Origin: Metabacillus niabensis
Lineage (GTDB): Bacteria > Bacillota > Bacilli > Bacillales > Bacillaceae
Direction: 5' to 3'
Length of the DNA stretch: 64,000 bases
Assembly: GCF_020524345.1 (NCBI RefSeq)
Contig: NZ_JAIVLH010000009.1
Coordinates: 144,349-208,348 of the forward strand
Shown: in pieces, positions 59,136-64,000 of the stretch
Numbering within the stretch: position 1 is the stretch's first letter
Layout: each line of letters begins with the position of its first letter
Translations under genes and position numbers: made by a program
Notes under the pieces: model-generated
What the model saw: the letters and a program-made list of their open reading frames with translations, nothing else
Told to the model about the DNA's origin: nothing
Database searches by the model: none

Positions 59136-59168
59136 AGCCCTTCCTTTATGGAGGGGCTAGTTTTTTTA
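59136..59168 (+). terminator. Terminator-like hairpin
   Basis: AGCCCTTCC pairs with GGAGGGGCT (one G-U) around TTTAT, followed by AG and seven T. It resembles the hairpin at 58393 and flanks the membrane-protein gene on its other side. Confidence 0.65.
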
Positions 59169-59282
59169 TATGTGCTCTTCTTGTTCAATTAACGGTAATA
59201 AACATAAGTATAATTCACTGTATATAAACTGATACTATTATCTATACATAGGAATACCTTAAAAATAAGGAGAAGATAGTAA

Positions 59283-59384
59283 ATGAACCATAATCCTGAT
59301 TTAACTGCATCAGAACTAGGGAACATATGGGCATCTTTTATGTCTGATCCGTGTTTCTACTATTATAAAATTATCTCTATATAG
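59283..59384 (+). pseudogene. N-terminal fragment of a DUF3231 gene
   Basis: ATG 59283 with site AAGGAGAAG opens a 33-residue frame NHNPDLTASELGNIWASFMSD, the DUF3231 N-terminus, then ten unrelated residues and a stop. The rest of the ~330-residue gene is absent; the right attachment repeat begins 18 bases later. Compare the decayed family member at 42855-43578. Confidence 0.7.
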
Positions 59385-59402
59385 TGTATTTTAGATATCA
59401 AT

Positions 59403-59461
59403 TATGTTCCGTACTCAAGTTCACCCATGGAAAGAGAACAATACATGTCAATGTATTAATA
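59403..59461 (+). repeat. attR-like direct repeat, displaced glnA end
   Basis: Fifty-nine bases identical to 55829-55888 except for one missing G after CCCATGG. As a reading frame it encodes the end of glutamine synthetase without the rest of the gene. It is followed by a terminator, probably the original one of glnRA. Confidence 0.88.
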
Positions 59462-59466
59462 GATAT

Positions 59467-59498
59467 TAAAAGCCTCGACTATTGTTGAGGCTTTTTTG
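59467..59498 (+). terminator. Terminator behind the right repeat
   Basis: AAAGCCTCGAC pairs with GTTGAGGCTTT (one G-U) around TATT, then T. Likely the ancestral glnRA terminator. Confidence 0.85.
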
Positions 59499-59511
59499 TA
59501 TTTATATATAA

Positions 59512-59543
59512 AACAAGAAAAAGCTTATCTTTTAAGATAAGCC
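59512..59543 (-). terminator. Terminator of lexA
   Basis: On the minus strand GCTTATCTT and AAGATAAGC form a hairpin just after the lexA stop codon, followed by TTTTTCTTGTTTT. Confidence 0.8.
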
Positions 59544-60163
59544 TAGTGTACTGTGCGATAAACGCCAATTACTTTACCTAAGATACTTACATTTCGTAAA
59601 ATGATAGGTTCCATAGTAGAGTTTTCAGGTTGCAGACGAATATAATCTTTTTCTTTGAAAAATCTCTTACATGTCGCTTCGTCGTCTTCTGTCATAGCGA
59701 CAACAATATCACCATTGTTTGCGGTCTGTTGCTGGCGAACAATCACTAAGTCGCCATCTAAGATACCGGCTTCAATCATACTTTCACCCATAATTTCTAG
59801 CATAAAGACATGTTCATCTTCCGAAATATAGCGATCTGGTAAAGGGAAATACTCTTCTACATTTTCGATAGCAGTTATAGGAAGCCCTGCAGTGACTTTT
59901 CCGATAACCGGAACATTTATCACGTTACTCTTTGGAATATGGGGTGTTTCTTCTTCTAAAATCTCAATTGCTCTAGGTTTTGTTGGGTCCCTTCTAATTA
60001 ATCCTTTGGATTCTAATCTAGCTAAATGTCCATGGACAGTTGAACTTGATGCCAGACCTACTGCTTCACCAATTTCACGGACAGAAGGTGGATATCCTTT
60101 CTTTTGGACCTCATCTTTTATGAAGCTTAATATATCTTGTTGTCTTTTTGATAGTTTTGTCAT
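59543..60163 (-). CDS. lexA: SOS repressor LexA
   Basis: Represses SOS genes and cleaves itself when RecA is activated. The 206-residue protein has a winged helix-turn-helix ([21 protein letters not shown], 25-45), the cleavage site Ala92-Gly93 in VTAGLP, the nucleophile Ser128 in GESM and the general-base Lys166. ATG at 60163 is chosen, nine bases after GAGGTG; the frame extends to GTG 60175 but homologues start MTKLSKRQ. Divergent from yneA. Its cognate boxes are found at 60225-60303 and before recA. Confidence 0.97.
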   Translation of the reverse strand: MTKLSKRQQDILSFIKDEVQKKGYPPSVREIGEAVGLASSSTVHGHLARLESKGLIRRDPTKPRAIEILEEETPHIPKSNVINVPVIGKVTAGLPITAIENVEEYFPLPDRYISEDEHVFMLEIMGESMIEAGILDGDLVIVRQQQTANNGDIVVAMTEDDEATCKRFFKEKDYIRLQPENSTMEPIILRNVSILGKVIGVYRTVH

Positions 60164-60198
60164 CCTCTGTGACACCTCGGATCCTCTAATTTATGTTT

Positions 60199-60227
60199 AT
60201 TATAGCATCATTTACCTATATATACAA
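60199..60227 (-). promoter_or_regulatory. Sigma-A promoter of lexA
   Basis: On the minus strand TTGTAT (60227-60222) and TATAAT (60204-60199) are 17 bases apart. The first LexA box overlaps the -35. Confidence 0.75.
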
Positions 60228-60238
60228 ACATAAGTTCG
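60225..60238. promoter_or_regulatory. LexA box 1 (lexA side)
   Basis: CAAACATAAGTTCG, two changes from the palindromic consensus CGAACATATGTTCG; overlaps the lexA -35, giving autoregulation. Confidence 0.75.
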
Positions 60239-60247
60239 AAAAAACGC

Positions 60248-60276
60248 TTGACTAGAACAGTTGTTCGTCCTATACT
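60248..60276 (+). promoter_or_regulatory. Sigma-A promoter of yneA-yneB-ynzC
   Basis: TTGACT (60248-60253) and TATACT (60271-60276), spaced 17. Confidence 0.88.
60254..60267. promoter_or_regulatory. LexA box 2, inside the yneA spacer
   Basis: AGAACAGTTGTTCG fits CGAACnnnnGTTCG with one change and fills the spacer between -35 and -10. Confidence 0.85.
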
Positions 60277-60289
60277 TTAAATATAAATA

Positions 60290-60303
60290 CGAACAAATAT
60301 TCT
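60290..60303. promoter_or_regulatory. LexA box 3, weaker, after the yneA start point
   Basis: CGAACAAATATTCT keeps the left half-site CGAAC but departs at two positions on the right. It could support cooperative repression. Confidence 0.5.
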
Positions 60304-60317
60304 TATGGGGTGTTATT

Positions 60318-61326
<1,009 letters not shown>

Positions 61327-61336
61327 GTATAGAAAG

Positions 61337-61365
61337 TTGTTATTTTCTTCTCTATTTAGTATGAT
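61337..61365 (+). promoter_or_regulatory. Candidate extra sigma-A promoter for ynzC
   Basis: TTGTTA (61337-61342) and TATGAT (61360-61365) spaced 17, in the 119-base gap after yneB. It may give ynzC expression apart from the SOS unit. Confidence 0.45.
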
Positions 61366-61445
61366 GACTTTTGTGGAAATGCTTATATTCTATAATTATT
61401 TACACAATGTGTGAAGTATATTCTAATAATGTGAGGAGTAAAATG

Positions 61446-61676
61446 ATGTTACCAAAATCTAAAATAGATCGAATAAATAAATTATCTAAGAAATCAAAGA
61501 CAGAAGGCTTAACGGATAAAGAAAAAGTTGAACAACAGGCTTTACGTAGAGAATATTTAGATGCTTTTCGCTCTTCAATGAAAACTACACTTAAAGGAGT
61601 TACAGTTGTTGATCCAAACGGGAATGATGTAACACCTCAAAAAATCAAAAATGAGAGAAGGAAAGATCTTCACTAA
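61446..61676 (+). CDS. ynzC: DUF896 protein YnzC
   Basis: A 76-residue helical-hairpin protein of the DUF896 family, third gene of the SOS cluster; role unknown. Conserved DPNGNDVTPQKIK near the end. Two adjacent ATGs; 61446 is preferred because GAGGAG ends seven bases before it. Confidence 0.92.
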   Translation: MLPKSKIDRINKLSKKSKTEGLTDKEKVEQQALRREYLDAFRSSMKTTLKGVTVVDPNGNDVTPQKIKNERRKDLH

Positions 61677-61714
61677 AAACAGGAGGAGGACTATTATTCC
61701 TCCTGTTTCTTATT
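61677..61714 (+). terminator. Terminator of yneA-yneB-ynzC
   Basis: AAACAGGAGGA pairs perfectly with TCCTCCTGTTT, then CTTATT. Confidence 0.85.
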
Positions 61715-61738
61715 GAAACCAGATTCTAACTAGAGCTG

Positions 61739-61748
61739 TTCGACAAAA
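61739..61748 (-). promoter_or_regulatory. Candidate Spo0A box upstream of sirA
   Basis: TTCGACAAAA on the plus strand is TTTTGTCGAA on the minus, an exact core of the Spo0A box. sirA of B. subtilis is activated by Spo0A. A TATAAT at 61799-61804 could be the -10 but lacks a good -35, as expected of an activated promoter. Confidence 0.6.
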
Positions 61749-61834
61749 ATAGTGGCTTCTCTCTCCAGTTTAAGACAATTATTTCTTTTGACTTCTTATA
61801 TAATTAGAGAAATAGAATGGTTGGGGAGAGTGAA

Positions 61835-62284
61835 ATGGTGAGACACTATTATATTTATTTAATAGAAGAAGAGTTTGCAAGTCACTATTTTGGGCGGGAA
61901 TCTAAAATCTACCATCTGTTTCAAGACTTTCACTGGACAACAGCTCGTTCAGCTCATGGAAGTACAATTGAAAAACAAATTCAGTATATTTCTAAACCAA
62001 TACCAGCTTTATTTATACATCAATTACTAGGAACTCATTTATCAAAACGTACAGATTATCAAATGTTCCATCATATACATAAAATTGCTTTAAAAGGAAA
62101 TGTTGGAAACGCTACCCTCATTGTGAAAAATCGGCATCTTGAACTTTCTTCTGATGGAAGTTTTGAGGCAGAAACAATATTTTTTGAAGTATTAAGAAAG
62201 TTTGATCCTTGTTTTTTAGCAATGGATTTTAAAGGTGAAAGATATGGGTGGTTGAACCCTATAAAAGAAAGAAATTTTGGCTGA
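61835..62284 (+). CDS. sirA: Sporulation inhibitor of replication SirA (YneE)
   Basis: Binds domain I of DnaA and blocks new rounds of replication once sporulation starts. The 149-residue product matches SirA in the segments YIYLIEEEFASHYFGRES (about 5-22), EKQIQYISKPIP, and the C-terminus FKGERYGWLNPIKERNF. ATG 61835 follows TGGGGAGAG; the in-frame ATG at 61817 is upstream of that site. Confidence 0.93.
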   Translation: MVRHYYIYLIEEEFASHYFGRESKIYHLFQDFHWTTARSAHGSTIEKQIQYISKPIPALFIHQLLGTHLSKRTDYQMFHHIHKIALKGNVGNATLIVKNRHLELSSDGSFEAETIFFEVLRKFDPCFLAMDFKGERYGWLNPIKERNFG

Positions 62285-62371
62285 AAAAATAGAGAAATTA
62301 TAGTTCAAATGTTGTATAATTGCTATGGATTTAGTACACTGTAAGATAGACAACATGAAGGAGGAAAACCA

Positions 62372-62590
62372 ATGGAATTATGGGTTGTTATTCTAGTAGG
62401 CATTCTAGCTCTACTTGCTGGAGTTGCACTAGGATTTTTCATTGCGCGTAAATATATGATGAATTACCTGAAGAAAAATCCACCAATTAACGAACAAATG
62501 CTAAAAATGATGATGATGCAAATGGGAATGAAACCATCCCAAAAGAAAATTAATCAAATGATGTCCCAAATGAACAAAATGCAAAAATAA
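62372..62590 (+). CDS. yneF: UPF0154 membrane protein YneF
   Basis: A 72-residue protein with one N-terminal membrane span ([20 protein letters not shown], about 3-22) and a methionine-rich, basic cytoplasmic tail. Length and sequence are those of YneF; function unknown. ATG 62372 follows GAAGGAGG. In B. subtilis ccdA follows; here it does not. Confidence 0.93.
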   Translation: MELWVVILVGILALLAGVALGFFIARKYMMNYLKKNPPINEQMLKMMMMQMGMKPSQKKINQMMSQMNKMQK

Positions 62591-62605
62591 GAAAAACGTT
62601 AGTAT

Positions 62606-62631
62606 AACAAGATAACATGTTCTTGTTTTGA
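62606..62631 (+). terminator. Terminator of yneF
   Basis: AACAAGA pairs with TCTTGTT around eight bases, then TTG. The gap 62591-62943 contains only this and the next hairpin. Confidence 0.55.
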
Positions 62632-62726
62632 TATATATTATGCGTATTCTTTCATGAAAAAGGACAATTTGTTTTTTTATTGAAATTTTGATCTTATTTT
62701 TGCTATATTTTTCATTAGACCAATCC

Positions 62727-62775
62727 AAAACCACTTATTTTGTTGGAAACTAAACCAATAAAGGGTGGTTTTTAT
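62727..62775 (+). terminator. Second hairpin with T-run after yneF
   Basis: AAAACCACTT pairs with AAGGGTGGTTTT, and TTGG/CCAA extends the stem toward the loop. Confidence 0.6.
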
Positions 62776-62943
62776 TGTTCCTGTTTTTCTTTAAATGATA
62801 ATACTATTTTGATTCTGTCATTCTCTAACCAGTACAATAATATCAATGAATATTCTGAATGAGGCTTAAAACATAATACTTAGGAATAAAATAACCATGT
62901 AAAGAAGGAAAGATTTCTAATCATTTAAATATTGGAGGTTTAT

Positions 62944-63324
62944 ATGGGTATTTTAGATGGGTTAATGGGGAATGTTTCAGAGGTTGATATTAAATCTGTG
63001 GAAAAAGAATTAGAGTTAGTAATTGTTGAAAATGAAAAAGTTGAAAAAGCTTATAAATTAATCCGTGATTTAATTGTTTTCACCAATACTCGTTTAATTC
63101 TAATCGATAAGCAAGGAGTTACTGGTAAAAAGATTGAATATCACTCTATTCCTTATAAGAGTATTACACATTTTAGCGTAGAGACGGCTGGGAGTTTTGA
63201 TTTAGATGCAGAGTTAAAGATCTGGATATCTAGTACGGCAAATCCAGTTTCGAAACAATTTAAAAAAGACAATAGTATCTATGATGTGCAAAGAGCAATA
63301 GCAACGTATGTATCAAAAATATGA
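62944..63324 (+). CDS. Bacterial PH-domain protein (YozO-like)
   Basis: A 126-residue soluble protein of the bacterial pleckstrin-homology family: EKVEKAYKLIRDLIVFTNTR (about 31-50), LILIDKQGVTGKK, IPYKSITHFSVETAGSFDLD and LKIWISS. Ligand and role unknown. ATG 62944 follows TTGGAGG; an in-frame ATG-like extension to 62932 overlaps that site. Confidence 0.88.
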   Translation: MGILDGLMGNVSEVDIKSVEKELELVIVENEKVEKAYKLIRDLIVFTNTRLILIDKQGVTGKKIEYHSIPYKSITHFSVETAGSFDLDAELKIWISSTANPVSKQFKKDNSIYDVQRAIATYVSKI

Positions 63325-63475
63325 ATGAACTAGAAGTTTTAATTATCCTGCCTAGTTGAAATTCCTATTTTTAGTTTAATTAATCACTTTTTAGAATTTC
63401 TAAAAGGTAAGAACATGATACAAGTACAAAAACGCATTCAATTGATTGCGGTTTGTATAGTTGTTAGCACGTATG

Positions 63476-63508
63476 TAAAAAGGGAAAGTACTCAAGGAGT
63501 ACTTTCCC
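63476..63508 (-). terminator. Terminator of the small membrane protein gene on the minus strand
   Basis: GGGAAAGTACTC and GAGTACTTTCCC pair perfectly; on the minus strand TTTTT follows. Confidence 0.88.
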
Positions 63509-63514
63509 ATACTT

Positions 63515-63700
63515 CTATTTACTAAACAAATTTCTAATACCATAATAAATAAGCACAAGTGAGAATATTAGAATCGCTAATACACCAATTATTGTTGTAA
63601 CAGGTTCGATACTAGCTAGAAATGTATCTGCTAAAGGAATTCGAATAAGTGCAAAACCACTGATAATTGTTGCTAGGAATAAGAAAATCCGACTATTCAT
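63515..63700 (-). CDS. Small two-span membrane protein
   Basis: A 61-residue protein with two hydrophobic helices (IFLFLATIISGFALIRI and IIGVLAILIFSLVLIYYGI). A very strong site, AGGAGGGAGG, precedes ATG 63700, and a perfect terminator follows, so the gene is very likely expressed. No family recognised. Confidence 0.8.
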   Translation of the reverse strand: MNSRIFLFLATIISGFALIRIPLADTFLASIEPVTTIIGVLAILIFSLVLIYYGIRNLFSK

Positions 63701-63851
63701 GGTTTTTCCTCCCTCCTAATGGATTGTTAGATTATATGTCTAAATTATGGTTATTATACATATCTAAAGACGTATTTTTTAATGGGAAAATAATCGTTAA
63801 GATACTAAAAATAGGGAATTTGTAGATACGGTCAAACCTATTGGTTAAAAT

Positions 63852-63884
63852 AAAAAAAGCACGTTTAATGTGCTTTTTCATTTT
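63852..63884 (+). terminator. Hairpin with T-run at the intron insertion site
   Basis: AAAAAGCAC pairs with GTGCTTTTT around GTTTAAT, followed by CATTTT. The intron 5' end begins a few bases later. Confidence 0.82.
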
Positions 63885-63887
63885 GGC

Positions 63888-64000
63888 GTGCCCAGCAAGC
63901 CGTTAATTGCTAATTGGTGAAAGTCCAATCCGAGTAAGTGCCAAGACGCTCGGTAGCTGACAGGCAACTGGTGGAGAAATCCTAAGGTTGAAGCCCTGTG
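63888..64000 (+). mobile_element. 5' end of a group II intron, cut by window edge
   Basis: From GTGCCCAGC at 63888 the sequence reads like bacterial group II intron domain I: TTGGTGAAAGTCCAATCCGAG, then AGTGCCAAGACGCTCGGTAGC, GGCAACTGGTGGAGAAATCC and TAAGGTTGAAGCCCTGTG to the edge. It is undamaged so far as visible and follows a terminator hairpin, as class C introns do. The reverse transcriptase would lie beyond the window. Confidence 0.75.

Larger units (their letters stand above)
55829..59461 (+). mobile_element. Decayed prophage integrated at the 3' end of glnA
   Basis: Bounded by a ~60-bp direct repeat made of the end of glnA. Inside, from left to right: arm-type repeats, integrase remnant (minus), repressor C-terminal domain (minus), then plus-strand tail-end fragment, small phage gene, broken holin-accessory gene, broken holin, broken endolysin, then a minus-strand membrane-protein gene and a truncated DUF3231 gene. 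Order and strand switch fit a temperate phage whose early, replication, capsid and most tail genes were deleted. lexA, the normal neighbour of glnA in relatives, follows the right repeat. Confidence 0.85.

Overview
The window comes from the chromosome of an AT-rich, endospore-forming member of the Bacillaceae close in gene order to Bacillus subtilis. The evidence is the near-complete collinearity with the B. subtilis asd-to-yneF segment, the sporulation genes (spoIIIE, spoVS, cotE, cotJABC, spoVK) and readable sigma-A, sigma-E, sigma-H, LexA and GlnR signals. No rRNA, tRNA or CRISPR array was seen.

Layout. 1-3.3 kb: lysine/diaminopimelate genes asd (5' truncated by the window edge), dapG, dapA. 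3.4-8.8 kb: rnjB, tepA, ylzJ, spoIIIE. 9-15 kb: a GntR regulator followed by a nucleoside-type ABC importer (lipoprotein, double ATPase, two permeases). 15-24 kb: MFS exporter, the M16 peptidase pair ymfF/ymfH, the EF-P modification reductase ymfI, ymfJ, ymfK, rodZ, pgsA, cinA. 24-38 kb: recA, rny, ymdB, spoVS, an M19 dipeptidase, a two-subunit 2-oxoacid:ferredoxin oxidoreductase, topB, miaB, ricA, cotE. 38-43 kb: mutS-mutL. 43-46.3 kb: an accessory pocket with a decayed DUF3231 gene, cotJABC, a degenerate group II intron inserted just after the cotJC terminator, and a degenerate intergenic repeat. 46.5-55.9 kb: miaA, hfq, spoVK, small unknown genes and a holin-like gene, a TRIC-family channel, hflX, ynbB, glnR, glnA.

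55.8-59.5 kb is a heavily decayed prophage between glnA and lexA. The last ~60 bp of glnA are duplicated at the far side (55829-55888 and 59403-59461), which I read as attL and attR. Between them lie, in prophage order, arm-type repeats, an integrase reduced to its two ends, a repressor C-terminal domain, tail-end and lysis genes (holin and endolysin, all frameshifted or with stops), one intact membrane-protein gene that may be cargo, and a truncated DUF3231 gene. The phage seems to have used the 3' end of glnA as its attachment site and rebuilt it.

59.5-64 kb: the SOS cluster lexA // yneA-yneB-ynzC with three LexA boxes in the divergent promoter region, sirA, yneF, a PH-domain protein, a small membrane protein, and at the right edge the 5' end of a second, well-conserved group II intron placed directly behind a hairpin terminator. 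Both intron copies sit behind terminators, the habit of class C introns. Most of the window is conserved core; the novelty lies in the glnA-integrated prophage, the introns and the decayed coat-like genes.
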